DNA of 35,073 nucleotides from Sphaerochaetaceae bacterium (GTDB lineage: Bacteria; Spirochaetota; Spirochaetia; Sphaerochaetales; Sphaerochaetaceae): the NCBI GenBank assembly GCA_024684115.1, contig JAIKXP010000132.1, forward strand, positions 1 to 35,073, in the 5' to 3' direction. Made by a program: the position numbers and the translations under genes. Positions 1 through 8,040 of this stretch are shown here, piece by piece; position 1 is the stretch's first letter; each line of letters starts with the position of its first letter. Below the pieces are notes generated by a model that was not told where the DNA came from, did not search any database, and was given only the letters and a program-made list of their open reading frames with translations.

Positions 1-59
1 GTTTCAGAAAACTGGCAAGCGAAGGCCAGATTCCTGGCGTAACCAAATCTAGTTGGTAA
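1..59 (+). CDS. rpsN: 30S ribosomal protein S14, 3' end only
   Basis: Only the last 18 codons and the stop are in the window. The reading frame begins at base 3 and ends at a TAA at 57-59. The visible tail ([18 protein letters not shown]) matches the conserved C-terminus of S14, which sits in the head of the 30S subunit near the decoding region. Its position directly before rpsH is the standard spc-operon order. The zinc-ribbon portion that would show whether it is the short zinc-binding type lies outside the window. Confidence 0.9.
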   Translation, partial: FRKLASEGQIPGVTKSSW

Positions 60-70
60 GGAGAAGCAAA

Positions 71-469
71 ATGGCAGTAAGTGATCCTGTTGCTGATATG
101 CTGACTAAGATTAGAAATGCTAGTCAGGCAAAGCATGAAAAAGTTGATGTTTCCAATTCAAAGCTCAAGCTCCAGATCGTAAAGATTCTGAAGAACGAAG
201 GCTTTGTTAAGAATTTCAAGAAAGTTACAAAGGACGGCGCAACCTATCTGCGCGTATTCCTTAAGTATGATGAAGAACAGAATCCGGTCATCCACGGAAT
301 TGAGAGACTCTCAACACCTGGTAGACGTGTTTATTCAGGATACAAGGATATGCCGCGTGTTTATAACGGATATGGCGTTGTTATCGTTTCCACCTCTTGC
401 GGTGTCATCACAGGCAAGAAGGCTTCTGAGCAGTTAGTCGGCGGCGAGCTGATTTGCTCTATTTGGTAA
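71..469 (+). CDS. rpsH: 30S ribosomal protein S8
   Basis: S8 is a primary 16S rRNA binding protein of the small subunit platform and, in E. coli, the translational repressor of the spc operon. The 132-residue product has the usual length, the start [17 protein letters not shown] and the conserved C-terminal segment [12 protein letters not shown] before the terminal GGELICSIW. The ATG at 71 is chosen over an in-frame TTG at 53 because AAGGAG at 58-63 lies just upstream and family members begin at this residue. It follows rpsN by 11 bases. Confidence 0.97.
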   Translation: MAVSDPVADMLTKIRNASQAKHEKVDVSNSKLKLQIVKILKNEGFVKNFKKVTKDGATYLRVFLKYDEEQNPVIHGIERLSTPGRRVYSGYKDMPRVYNGYGVVIVSTSCGVITGKKASEQLVGGELICSIW

Positions 470-481
470 TAAGGAGTAAAT

Positions 482-1021
482 ATGTCACGTATAGGTAAAT
501 TACCAATTGATCTGCCTAAGACGGTCAAAGCTTCTGTAAAAGACGGAGTAGTATTCGTTGAAGGACCAAAGGGCAAGCTTTGTCAGGCTGTTATTGCCGG
601 CACAGCAGTAGACGTTCAGGAGAATCAGGTAGTTGTTACAAGAGCTAACGATGAGAAGGCAGTCAAGGCTGCACACGGTCTCATGAGACAGCTGGTCCGC
701 AACATGATTGTTGGTGTATCAGACGGTTACAAGACAGTTCTTACAATTATCGGAGTCGGTTATAAGGCTGAAGTTTCTGGAAAGAATCTTGTTCTTTCAC
801 TTGGCTATACAAACGACATTGAGTATGTCATTCCAGAGGGTATCAAGATTACCTGTGAGACTCCTACCAGAGTCAACATTGAAGGAATTGATAAACAGCT
901 TGTCGGACAGACAGCCGCTGAAATCCGCAGTCTGAGAAAGCCTGAACCTTACAAGGGTAAGGGTGTCAGATATGAGAACGAATATGTACGTTCTAAGAGC
1001 GGTAAGGCCGGTAGGGCTTAA
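482..1021 (+). CDS. rplF: 50S ribosomal protein L6
   Basis: L6 binds 23S rRNA near the sarcin-ricin loop and the factor-binding site of the large subunit. The protein has 179 residues, the normal length, beginning MSRIGKLPIDLP. It shows the duplicated L6 fold, with the C-terminal signature (KPEPYKGKGVRY) near residue 155. AAGGAG at 471-476 precedes the ATG. The gene follows rpsH by 12 bases in the spc-operon order. Confidence 0.97.
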   Translation: MSRIGKLPIDLPKTVKASVKDGVVFVEGPKGKLCQAVIAGTAVDVQENQVVVTRANDEKAVKAAHGLMRQLVRNMIVGVSDGYKTVLTIIGVGYKAEVSGKNLVLSLGYTNDIEYVIPEGIKITCETPTRVNIEGIDKQLVGQTAAEIRSLRKPEPYKGKGVRYENEYVRSKSGKAGRA

Positions 1022-1034
1022 GGGGATTTGAGAT

Positions 1035-1394
1035 ATGAACAGAATTGCAGATAAAAACAGAAAATATGCCAGAAGAAAGGTCCATATCAGAAAGTCCATT
1101 TCCGGAACAGCTGCAAGACCAAGAATGACTGTTTTCAGAAGTAACCTTCACATGTATGTCCAGGTTATTGATGACACAACAGGCACAACACTTGTTAGTG
1201 CAGGAACAACCGAGAAAGAACTGTCAGCACTTAAGAACAACACTGAAGGTGCAGCAAAGCTCGGCGAAGCAGTCGGAAAGAGATGCATAGACAAGGGTGT
1301 TCAGACAGTTGTTTTTGATAGAAACGGCTACCTGTATCATGGTGTTGTCAAGGCTATCGCAGACGGCGCAAGAAAAGCCGGTGTGAAGTTCTAA
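1035..1394 (+). CDS. rplR: 50S ribosomal protein L18
   Basis: L18 binds 5S rRNA and helps attach it to the large subunit central protuberance. The 119-residue product has the basic N-terminus ([22 protein letters not shown]) and the C-terminal segment [26 protein letters not shown] typical of bacterial L18. It lies 13 bases after rplF, with a G-rich ribosome-binding site in between. Confidence 0.97.
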   Translation: MNRIADKNRKYARRKVHIRKSISGTAARPRMTVFRSNLHMYVQVIDDTTGTTLVSAGTTEKELSALKNNTEGAAKLGEAVGKRCIDKGVQTVVFDRNGYLYHGVVKAIADGARKAGVKF

Positions 1395-1404
1395 GGTGGT
1401 GGAT

Positions 1405-1926
1405 ATGGAAAGAAATAGAGATAGAAGAGATAGAGAGCAGAAGCGCGAATCTGAGTTCATGGAGAAACTCATCAAGCTCAATCGTGTTTCCAAGACAGTT
1501 AAGGGCGGACGCCGTATGTCTTTCTCAGCTCTTGTTGTTGTAGGTGACCAGAAGGGTAAGGTCGGTTACGGAATGGGTAAGGCCAATGATGTTACAGATG
1601 CTATCCGCAAGGCTACCGAGGCTGCAAGAAAAGCCATGTTTGCGGTAAACCTCAAGGGAACAACAATTCCTCACGAGATTATCGGAAACTTCAAGAGTGC
1701 AAGTGTTGTTCTCAGACCTGCTGTTCCTGGTACCGGAGTTATTGCCGGCGGCGCAGTTCGTGCTGTCTGTGATGCATGTGGAATCAAGGACATCCAGTCA
1801 AAGTCACTTGGATCCAAGAACACAATCAACACTGTTAAGGCTACTTTTGATGGTCTTGAGAATCTGTTCTCAGCTAAGAAAGTTGCTTCAGACAGAGGCA
1901 AGAGTATTAAGGATATGTGGGGGTAA
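1405..1926 (+). CDS. rpsE: 30S ribosomal protein S5
   Basis: S5 contributes to decoding accuracy and to mRNA unwinding at the 30S entry channel. The protein has 173 residues from the ATG at 1405, preceded by AAGGTGG at 1393-1399. GTG codons at 1396 and 1399 are in frame but lie inside that ribosome-binding site. The double-stranded RNA-binding domain (about residues 18-82) and the C-terminal domain with the PGTGVIAGGAVR motif are both present. The N-terminal extension is highly charged (Arg/Asp/Glu-rich). Confidence 0.96.
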   Translation: MERNRDRRDREQKRESEFMEKLIKLNRVSKTVKGGRRMSFSALVVVGDQKGKVGYGMGKANDVTDAIRKATEAARKAMFAVNLKGTTIPHEIIGNFKSASVVLRPAVPGTGVIAGGAVRAVCDACGIKDIQSKSLGSKNTINTVKATFDGLENLFSAKKVASDRGKSIKDMWG

Positions 1927-1929
1927 TAT

Positions 1930-2127
1930 ATGGCTAAGAAGAAAACACCTCAGGTTCGCATTGAACTTGTAAAAAGTCTTGCCGGATGCCTCCCGAAGCA
2001 GAGGGCAACTGTCAAGGCTCTTGGTCTCGGAAAGATCAACAGCTATGTTGTCAAGGATGCAACTCCTGTCACTATGGGCATGATCCGTGTGGTTGAGCAC
2101 ATGGTAAAGGTTACAGAGGAGAAATAA
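1930..2127 (+). CDS. rpmD: 50S ribosomal protein L30
   Basis: The 65-residue protein is a typical bacterial L30, with the motif VRIELVKSLAGCLPKQRATVKALGLGK near the N-terminus and a C-terminal MIRVVEHMVKV segment. It starts 3 bases after the S5 stop, so translation is probably coupled to rpsE. The spc-operon order S5-L30-L15 is kept. Confidence 0.96.
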   Translation: MAKKKTPQVRIELVKSLAGCLPKQRATVKALGLGKINSYVVKDATPVTMGMIRVVEHMVKVTEEK

Positions 2128-2128
2128 T

Positions 2129-2560
2129 ATGGCACAGTTGCATGCACCAAACGGCGCAAATACTAAAAAGACAATAGTAGGTCGTGGAGCTTCTTCCAAG
2201 GGTAGAACCTGTGGAAGAGGTGCCAACGGACAGAATTCTCGTTCAGGCGGCGGAGTTCGCCCGGGCTTTGAAGGAGGTCAGATGCCTCTCTACAGGCGTG
2301 TAGCCAGAAGAGGTTTCTCTAACTATCCTTTTAAGAAAGAGTATGCTGTCGTATCTCTTGATGCTATTAACGAAGCATTTAAGGACGGTGAAACAGTCAA
2401 CCTTCAGGCTCTGAAGGATCTGTGCATTGTCAAGGGTGTCAATACTGACGCTAAGATTTTGGCTAATGGCGAACTTACAAAGAAAGTCACAGTCGAAGGA
2501 TTGAAGGTATCCGCAGCAGCAGCTGAGAAGATCAAGGCTGCAGGCGGAGATGTAAAATAA
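2129..2560 (+). CDS. rplO: 50S ribosomal protein L15
   Basis: L15 is a late-assembly 23S rRNA binding protein. The 143-residue product has the Gly/Arg/Ser-rich N-terminal half (residues about 13-50, including GRGANGQNSRSGGGVRPGFEGG) and a globular C-terminal part ending in AAGGDVK. The start is one base after the rpmD stop, with GAGGAG upstream inside the rpmD end. Confidence 0.96.
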   Translation: MAQLHAPNGANTKKTIVGRGASSKGRTCGRGANGQNSRSGGGVRPGFEGGQMPLYRRVARRGFSNYPFKKEYAVVSLDAINEAFKDGETVNLQALKDLCIVKGVNTDAKILANGELTKKVTVEGLKVSAAAAEKIKAAGGDVK

Positions 2561-2575
2561 GCAGGGGATTAACCT

Positions 2576-3907
2576 ATGTCAAATACACTTTCTGATGTGT
2601 TCAAAATAGAGGAGCTGAAGAAGAAAATCCTTTTCACAGTCATGATTCTTGCAATCACAAGAATCGGAACGGTCATTCCCGTACCGGGAATTGACCCTGT
2701 GGCTCTGAAGGATTATTTCCTTGTTCAGTCCCAGTCCTCAAATATTGGACTTACAGAATATCTCAACTTTTTCTCTGGTGGAGCTTTTTCAAACTTCTCC
2801 CTGTTCACATTGGGTGTAATGCCTTACATCTCAATGCAGATTATCATTCAGCTTCTTATGCTCGTCATTCCTAAACTTAAGGAATGGGGACAGGACGCTG
2901 AGGGCAGAAAGAAGATCCAGAAGGTCACCAGATATGGAACAATTGTAGTGTGTCTGCTGCAGTCATTCGTCGTTACAGTTTATGCCAGAAGCATTCAGAG
3001 CTATGGCTTCCCTGTAATTACCATGAACCTGCTTCCGTTCACACTCATTTCTATGCTTACAGTAACCACCGGTACTATGATTCTTGTCTGGCTGGGTGAG
3101 AAGATCACACAGAAAGGAATCGGTAATGGTATTTCCCTCCTGATTTTTGCAGGTATTGTCGCAAGATTCCCGTCAGCAGTTTCAACACTTATTGCAGGAA
3201 TCAGCGCAGGCACAATCAGTTGGGTTGCAACAATAGTGGTTGTTGTCATGTTCATAATTGTTGTTGCACTCGTAGTCTGCGAGCAGGAAGGTGAAAGAAA
3301 GATTCCTGTTAACTACGCAAAGCGTGTTGTCGGCAGAAAGATGTATGGTGCTCAGAGCTCATACATTCCTTTCAAGATCAACCCGAGCGGAGTTATTCCT
3401 GTAATCTTTGCTTCAGCCGTCCTTTCATTCCCTCTGCAGATTGCCGGTACACTCGGAGCAAACGTAAGATGGCTGCAGAATGTTGCAGACTGGCTTAATC
3501 CTCAAGGTGCCCCTTATATCATTATTTACACCATCTTGATTATAGCCTTTGCGTTCTTCTATACCCAGGTTTCTCTTAATCCGGTTGAAATGGCCAAGCA
3601 GATCAGAGACAACGGCGGAAGTGTTCCGGGAGTAAGAAGCGAGAAGCTTGAAGAGTACCTCACAAAGGTTCTCAACAGAATTATCCTTCCCGGTTCCCTC
3701 TTCCTGGCATTTATTGCACTTATTCCGACTTTTGTTCAGCTTATATTTGCCTTCCCGTCTTCCGTGGCTATGCTGTTCGGTGGAACTTCACTCATCATCC
3801 TGGTCGGTTGTGAGCTCGATATGATGAAGCAGGTCGAAAGCGTAATGAAGATGCATCACCATGATGGATTCATGGGCGTAAAGAAGATAAAAACCAAGAA
3901 TTTGTAA
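2576..3907 (+). CDS. secY: Preprotein translocase subunit SecY
   Basis: SecY is the channel subunit of the SecYEG protein-export complex in the inner membrane. The protein has 443 residues, with ten hydrophobic segments expected and visible as alternating hydrophobic stretches. Family landmarks include the plug region near FFSGGAFSNFSLFTLGVMPYIS (about 65-87) and the conserved cytoplasmic loop QEGERKIPVNYAKR (about 237-250). It follows rplO by 15 bases. The genes adk, map and infA, which follow secY in many bacteria, are absent here; rpmJ comes next. Confidence 0.97.
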   Translation: MSNTLSDVFKIEELKKKILFTVMILAITRIGTVIPVPGIDPVALKDYFLVQSQSSNIGLTEYLNFFSGGAFSNFSLFTLGVMPYISMQIIIQLLMLVIPKLKEWGQDAEGRKKIQKVTRYGTIVVCLLQSFVVTVYARSIQSYGFPVITMNLLPFTLISMLTVTTGTMILVWLGEKITQKGIGNGISLLIFAGIVARFPSAVSTLIAGISAGTISWVATIVVVVMFIIVVALVVCEQEGERKIPVNYAKRVVGRKMYGAQSSYIPFKINPSGVIPVIFASAVLSFPLQIAGTLGANVRWLQNVADWLNPQGAPYIIIYTILIIAFAFFYTQVSLNPVEMAKQIRDNGGSVPGVRSEKLEEYLTKVLNRIILPGSLFLAFIALIPTFVQLIFAFPSSVAMLFGGTSLIILVGCELDMMKQVESVMKMHHHDGFMGVKKIKTKNL

Positions 3908-3920
3908 TTAGGAGCTGATT

Positions 3921-4034
3921 ATGAAAGTAAGAGCAAGTGTTAAACCTATGTGTGATAAATGCAAGGTTATCAGAAGAGCTGGAGTTGTACGCATAGTCTG
4001 CGACAATCCTAAGCACAAACAGAGACAGAAATAA
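3921..4034 (+). CDS. rpmJ: 50S ribosomal protein L36
   Basis: This is a short 37-residue gene beginning [19 protein letters not shown] and ending in HKQRQK. The zinc-binding set of bacterial L36 is intact: Cys11, Cys14, Cys27 and His32. It lies 13 bases after secY, with TTAGGAG as ribosome-binding site, and 15 bases before rpsM. Confidence 0.97.
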   Translation: MKVRASVKPMCDKCKVIRRAGVVRIVCDNPKHKQRQK

Positions 4035-4049
4035 TTCAGGAGGCCTTTA

Positions 4050-4418
4050 ATGGCAAGAATTGCAGGTGTAGATTTACCTAACAAAGCTACCAAGATTGCT
4101 TTGACATACATCTATGGAATCGGAAGAACTTCAGCAGTAGAGATCTGTGAGAAGTGTAAGGTTGATCCGGATGTCCGTATCAACACACTCAGTGCAGACG
4201 TTCTTGCTGAACTCCGTAAGGTTATTGAAAATGACTATGTCGTTGAAGGAAGACTTCGCACACAGACACAGCTCAACATCAAGAGACTTATGGATATTGG
4301 CTGCTACCGCGGCCTCAGACACAGAAAGGGCCTTCCGGTACGTGGTCAGAGAACAAAGACCAATGCCCGCACACGCAAGGGTAAGAAGAAGACCATTGCA
4401 GGTAAGAAGAAGGCATAA
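4050..4418 (+). CDS. rpsM: 30S ribosomal protein S13
   Basis: S13 is in the 30S head and contacts the P-site tRNA and L5 across the subunit bridge. The 122-residue protein has the expected [11 protein letters not shown] start, the helix-two-turn-helix core ([11 protein letters not shown]) and the basic tail [24 protein letters not shown] precedes the ATG. Confidence 0.97.
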   Translation: MARIAGVDLPNKATKIALTYIYGIGRTSAVEICEKCKVDPDVRINTLSADVLAELRKVIENDYVVEGRLRTQTQLNIKRLMDIGCYRGLRHRKGLPVRGQRTKTNARTRKGKKKTIAGKKKA

Positions 4419-4434
4419 GGGAGAATAGATCAGT

Positions 4435-4818
4435 ATGGCAAACGCAAAACGTAAAGTAAAAGTCAAGAAGACTGTATTTGAAGGCAATGTCTATATTCAG
4501 GCCACTTTCAATAATACTATTGTTACAATTACCGATCTGAACGGAAATGCACTTTCCTGGTCAAGCGCTGGCGGACTCGGATTCCGCGGTGCAAAGAAGT
4601 CTACTCCGTATGCTGCACAGACAACATGTGAGACAGCTGCGAAGAAGGCTCTCGACTACGGTCTTAACGAAGTACACGTATACGTTAAGGGACCTGGTCA
4701 GGGACGTGAATCAGCTATCCGTGCTCTCGGAACACTCGGTCTTAAGGTTAAATCCATTCGTGACGTAACACCAATTCCTCACAACGGATGCAGACCAAGA
4801 AAGACCAGAAGAATATGA
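4435..4818 (+). CDS. rpsK: 30S ribosomal protein S11
   Basis: S11 lines the 30S platform next to the E-site mRNA. The 127-residue protein contains [28 protein letters not shown] (about 25-52) and the C-terminal signature [18 protein letters not shown], both diagnostic. It follows rpsM by 16 bases. Confidence 0.97.
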   Translation: MANAKRKVKVKKTVFEGNVYIQATFNNTIVTITDLNGNALSWSSAGGLGFRGAKKSTPYAAQTTCETAAKKALDYGLNEVHVYVKGPGQGRESAIRALGTLGLKVKSIRDVTPIPHNGCRPRKTRRI

Positions 4819-4835
4819 TTAGGAGATAGTAGAAG

Positions 4836-5477
4836 ATGGCTAGATATACAGGACCAAAATGTAGATATTGCAGAGCAGAGAGAGCTAAGCTTTTCCTCAA
4901 GGGTGCAAGATGTATGTCTGCAAAATGCCCTATGAATAATCCGGCAGAATGCGGACTTCCAGGAAAGAGCCCTAAGGCTCGTGCAAAGAAGCCTACAGAC
5001 TACGCATTGATGCTTCGTGCAAAGCAGAAGCTCAAGAGAATTTACTGCATGCTTGAAAAGCAGTTCAAACTCACATTTGAAGATGCTTCAAGAATGCCGG
5101 GAAAGACTGGTGACAACCTCATTTCTCTTCTCGAGCGCAGACTGGACAATGTCGTTTTCAGAATGCATTTCGCTTGCAGCCGTTCACAGGCTTCACAGCT
5201 TGTAGGACATGGTCATGTCTTTGTAAACGGCAAGCGTGTTGATGTTCCTTCTTACAGAGTAAAGCCGGGCGACACAGTAGAGATTGCTCCAAACAGCAAG
5301 AACATGCTCGTTGTCAAGGAAAACCTCGCAGAAGTAGGAAAGAGTGGTGTAATGCCATGGCTCACAGTTGATCCGGATAACATGAAGGGTCAGTTTGTAG
5401 CAGTTCCTAAGAGAGAGGAAGTAAAGGAGCTTGAAGGAGTCAACGAACAGCTGGTCGTTGAGTTGTATTCCAGATAA
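4836..5477 (+). CDS. rpsD: 30S ribosomal protein S4, zinc-binding form
   Basis: S4 nucleates 30S assembly on the 5' domain of 16S rRNA. The product has 213 residues, slightly longer than the common 200-209. The N-terminus carries a Cys set (C9, C12, C26, C31 in PKCRYCRAERAK...RCMSAKCP) as in zinc-binding S4 proteins. The S4 RNA-binding domain lies at about residues 100-165 (LERRLDNVVFRMHFACSRSQASQLVGHGHVFVNGKRV). In E. coli S4 represses its own operon. A small hairpin sits between this gene and rpoA. Confidence 0.96.
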   Translation: MARYTGPKCRYCRAERAKLFLKGARCMSAKCPMNNPAECGLPGKSPKARAKKPTDYALMLRAKQKLKRIYCMLEKQFKLTFEDASRMPGKTGDNLISLLERRLDNVVFRMHFACSRSQASQLVGHGHVFVNGKRVDVPSYRVKPGDTVEIAPNSKNMLVVKENLAEVGKSGVMPWLTVDPDNMKGQFVAVPKREEVKELEGVNEQLVVELYSR

Positions 5478-5484
5478 ACGGTAA

Positions 5485-5502
5485 AGCCGGGTAAAACCGG
5501 CT
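5485..5502 (+). other. Small hairpin in the rpsD-rpoA gap
   Basis: AGCCGG at 5485-5490 and CCGGCT at 5497-5502 form a perfect 6-bp stem around the loop GTAAAA. It lies 8 bases after the rpsD stop and 7 bases before the rpoA ribosome-binding site (5510-5515). There is no T-run after it, so it does not look like a terminator. An RNA-processing or translational-control role is only inference. Confidence 0.4.
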
Positions 5503-5520
5503 GACTGCCAAGGAGTGAAA

Positions 5521-6582
5521 ATGGCAAGAAAAAACCTTATGAAGGGTTTTAAGATCCCTAAACCAACCTCAATGGAGCATACAAAGATTGAAGATAATCA
5601 CGATGTATTCGTAGCTTATCCATTTGAACGCGGTTTCGGTACAACAATTGGTAATACTCTGAGAAGAGTTCTTCTCTCTTCAATTCAGGGTTATGCCATT
5701 ACTGCTGTATGGTTCCGTTACAGAGATGATTCCGGCGAGCATATTATCAGCAATGAATTTGAGGCAATCCCCGGCGTAAAGCAGGATATCTGCGAGATTA
5801 TTGCCAGAATGAAGAAGCTCAGATTCAGACTTCCTGATGAAGTTGAGTCAACAACAATTGACATTGAAGCCAAGGGACTGAAGACCCTCACCGGCGCAGA
5901 CTTCGAGAAGGATAGAGTTGAAGTAGTAAACAAGGATCTTGAGATCTTTGACATGATGGAAGATACAGATGTCACTATCACTGTTCAGATTGACTTCAAC
6001 AGAGGTTATGTACCTTCAGACGTAATTCAGGACATGATTGACAAGGAAGATGACAAGAACCCGGGAATCCTTCCGGTAGACGCCATCTTCTCACCGGTCA
6101 CAAGAGTCAAGTATTCAATCGAGCCGACAAGAGTCGGTCAGAGAAACGACTATGACAAGCTTGTCCTTGAAATCTGGACTGACGGTACAATCTCTCCTGA
6201 AGATGCTCTTGCAGAAGCTGCAAAGATTGCAAAGGATCACTTCACAATCTTCATCAACTTCGATGAGAGCATGGTTTCCTCAACTGATGAGGTAGACGAG
6301 GAGCAGAAGCGCATTGATGAGATTCTCAACAAGTCCGTTGAGGAACTTGAGCTTACAGTAAGATCAAGCAACTGTCTCAAAAATGCAAATATCCGCACAC
6401 TCAGAGATCTGACAAAGATGACAGAAGAAGAAATTGCCAAGACAAGAAACTTTGGTAAGAAATCTCTGTCAGAGATTAAAGATAAGCTCAAGGAATGGAA
6501 TCTTGGGCTTGGAATGACTGATTACACTGTCCTTAGAACCGCCAGGGTTCCGGACAACAAGGATGAGAACAATGAGGCATAA
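5521..6582 (+). CDS. rpoA: DNA-directed RNA polymerase subunit alpha
   Basis: The alpha subunit scaffolds RNA polymerase assembly and contacts promoter UP elements and activators. It has 353 residues from the ATG at 5521, with AAGGAG at 5510-5515; an in-frame GTG at 5515 overlaps that site and is rejected. The N-terminal assembly domain contains [24 protein letters not shown] (about 35-58). The C-terminal domain contains the helix-hairpin-helix region ([35 protein letters not shown]). The N-terminal stretch [15 protein letters not shown] resembles spirochaete alpha subunits as I remember them. It overlaps rplQ by 11 bases. Confidence 0.97.
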   Translation: MARKNLMKGFKIPKPTSMEHTKIEDNHDVFVAYPFERGFGTTIGNTLRRVLLSSIQGYAITAVWFRYRDDSGEHIISNEFEAIPGVKQDICEIIARMKKLRFRLPDEVESTTIDIEAKGLKTLTGADFEKDRVEVVNKDLEIFDMMEDTDVTITVQIDFNRGYVPSDVIQDMIDKEDDKNPGILPVDAIFSPVTRVKYSIEPTRVGQRNDYDKLVLEIWTDGTISPEDALAEAAKIAKDHFTIFINFDESMVSSTDEVDEEQKRIDEILNKSVEELELTVRSSNCLKNANIRTLRDLTKMTEEEIAKTRNFGKKSLSEIKDKLKEWNLGLGMTDYTVLRTARVPDNKDENNEA

Positions 6583-6979
6583 ATACGGTTTCAACGCTCT
6601 TAGCAGAAATTCAGCAGAGCGCAAGGCTCTCAAGAGGAATCTGGTTACAAGCCTTTTCCGTTTCGAAAGAATTGAGACAACAAAGGCTAAGGCTAAAGAA
6701 GTCCAGCGCCTTGCTGAAAAGATGATTACAAGAGCAAAGGTTGACAGCGTTCATAACCGCAGACTCACATCTGCAGTACTTTTTGATGAAGCAGTAGTCA
6801 ACAAACTGTTCACCGAGATTGCTCCGCTTTATGCAGACGTTCACGGTGGATACACACGCATTATCAAGACAGCTAACCGTCTTGGAGATGCAGCAGACAT
6901 GGCAATTCTTGAGCTGACAAAGAAGCCAGAGAAGAAAGATGCAAAGTCTGACAAGAAGGATGACAAGAAGTCAAAGTAA
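6572..6979 (+). CDS. rplQ: 50S ribosomal protein L17
   Basis: The ATG at 6572 gives the canonical start [20 protein letters not shown]; an upstream in-frame ATG at 6563 is not favoured. The 135-residue protein ends in a 19-residue Lys/Asp-rich tail ([19 protein letters not shown]) beyond the conserved L17 core. The gene overlaps the 3' end of rpoA, so translation is likely coupled. It is the last gene of the ribosomal cluster. Confidence 0.96.
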   Translation: MRHKYGFNALSRNSAERKALKRNLVTSLFRFERIETTKAKAKEVQRLAEKMITRAKVDSVHNRRLTSAVLFDEAVVNKLFTEIAPLYADVHGGYTRIIKTANRLGDAADMAILELTKKPEKKDAKSDKKDDKKSK

Positions 6980-6998
6980 GCCTTCTGAAAAACATGTG

Positions 6999-7024
6999 CC
7001 GGAGCAGTGCTCCGGTATTTTTTT
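6999..7024 (+). terminator. Intrinsic terminator after rplQ
   Basis: CCGGAGC at 6999-7005 pairs perfectly with GCTCCGG at 7009-7015 around an AGT loop. TATTTTTTT follows. This is a textbook rho-independent terminator 20 bases after the rplQ stop, and it closes the ribosomal protein cluster. Confidence 0.93.
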
Positions 7025-7037
7025 GCCCTTATCTGCA

Positions 7038-7066
7038 TTGAGCTTAGTCAACTCCTGTTGTATCCT
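7038..7066 (+). promoter_or_regulatory. Predicted promoter of the GerMN gene, leaderless
   Basis: TTGAGC at 7038-7043, a 17-base spacer, and TATCCT at 7061-7066 resemble a housekeeping sigma promoter. The -10 ends 6 bases before the ATG at 7073, so the predicted transcription start falls on the start codon. No Shine-Dalgarno-like sequence precedes that ATG. Confidence 0.55.
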
Positions 7067-7072
7067 TATTCC

Positions 7073-7636
7073 ATGATAGAAGATTTGCAGGATGAATTTT
7101 CCAGTTACTCGAAACCCAGGAAACAGGCCTCTCCAAAGACGGTGCTCTTCATCATGGTTTTTGTGCTGTGGGCCATCTTCTCCGCTGTCTATATCTTCAT
7201 ATCCCTTCCGAAAATACGTTCTGCACTGCAGGAAACAAATGCAGTAGAAATAATTAAAAACGCAAGAACCTACAAGATTTCAGCAGAATCAAGCCCGTAC
7301 GAACTGTACTTCGTAAACCCCGCAAACGGTTACGTTCAGCCCTTTACTGCAAACGTGATCTACTCAGGTTCAGATGAGTACCATGATGCACTTGAAGGTC
7401 TTCTCCTCGGCCCGACTGACCAGGCTCTTTCCCGGGGCTATCTAAGCTATATTGCAAAGGGAACAAGACTCATAGGTGTTACGGTCTCCGGTAAGTATGC
7501 CTTCATAAACTTTTCTTCAGAGTTTGCAGATTCATCAAACATGGAAATGGCTAAGACACAGATCCTGCTTACCCTTCAGAAGCTTAATTCAAACATAAGA
7601 AACCTTGTAATCCTTGTTAACGGAACCGAACTGTGA
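7073..7636 (+). CDS. GerMN domain-containing membrane-anchored protein
   Basis: The 187-residue product has a charged N-terminus, one transmembrane helix (about 23-46, KTVLFIMVFVLWAIFSAVYI) and an extracytoplasmic GerMN domain (about 75-187). The domain shows the family pattern: LYFVNP, ALEGLLLGPTDQAL, GTRLIGVTVSGKYAFINFSSEF, and a final VNGTEL. GerMN domains occur in GerM of spore formers and in many lipoproteins of non-spore-formers, and their ligand is not established. The ATG at 7073 is preferred because the upstream extension to 7007 would start inside the rplQ terminator. No ribosome-binding site is visible. Its stop overlaps the start of the next gene. Confidence 0.85.
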   Translation: MIEDLQDEFSSYSKPRKQASPKTVLFIMVFVLWAIFSAVYIFISLPKIRSALQETNAVEIIKNARTYKISAESSPYELYFVNPANGYVQPFTANVIYSGSDEYHDALEGLLLGPTDQALSRGYLSYIAKGTRLIGVTVSGKYAFINFSSEFADSSNMEMAKTQILLTLQKLNSNIRNLVILVNGTEL

Positions 7637-8028
7637 AAAATAAAAAGCCCTACATAATAATTGTCGCTGTCATTATCTGCCTCATCTGGTTTCAGTCCTT
7701 TCTTCCGCCCGACCTCTCTTCAGAGGAGAGCTCATGGCTGACTGAAAAGATCATCAATCCGGTGATGAGGTTTTTTGGCCTTAATAACCCTGGAGAAGGG
7801 GTTGTAAGAAAAATGGCCCACGCATTTGAATTTGCAGTGCTTGGCTTTTTCTCCTGCCGTCTTCTGGGCTTTAAATCCATGGCCCTGTGCTTTGTGGTAG
7901 CCTTCCTTGATGAGACAATCCAGATATTTACCGGAAGGGGACCCATGATACAGGATGTGTGGATTGATCTCTCCGGTGCACTCATAGGAACACTTATAGG
8001 ATTTGTGGCTAAGCGGTCTGAAAAATAG
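7633..8028 (+). CDS. VanZ-like family membrane protein
   Basis: The 131-residue product starts at a GTG whose last bases form the stop of the GerMN gene (GTGA overlap). It is hydrophobic, with several predicted membrane spans. It carries the VanZ-family pattern RKMAHAFEFAVLGFF (about 59-73) followed by DETIQIFTGRGPMIQDVWIDLSGALIG (about 92-118). VanZ gives low-level teicoplanin resistance in enterococci, but most family members have no known role. A cell-envelope function alongside the GerMN protein is inference. Confidence 0.85.
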   Translation: MKNKKPYIIIVAVIICLIWFQSFLPPDLSSEESSWLTEKIINPVMRFFGLNNPGEGVVRKMAHAFEFAVLGFFSCRLLGFKSMALCFVVAFLDETIQIFTGRGPMIQDVWIDLSGALIGTLIGFVAKRSEK

Positions 8029-8034
8029 TATACT
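8029..8034 (+). promoter_or_regulatory. Predicted -10 element of dnaE, leaderless
   Basis: TATACT at 8029-8034 ends 6 bases before the dnaE ATG at 8041, and the preceding gene stops at 8028. No good -35 is visible (TGGCTA at 8006-8011 at 17-base spacing is a poor match). There is no Shine-Dalgarno sequence, so initiation on a leaderless mRNA is predicted. Confidence 0.45.
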
Positions 8035-8040
8035 TGTACC

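Noticed and set aside
7007-7072. Upstream extension of the GerMN protein by 22 residues
   Set aside because: It would begin inside the rplQ terminator hairpin and cover the predicted promoter. The extension shows no family similarity.
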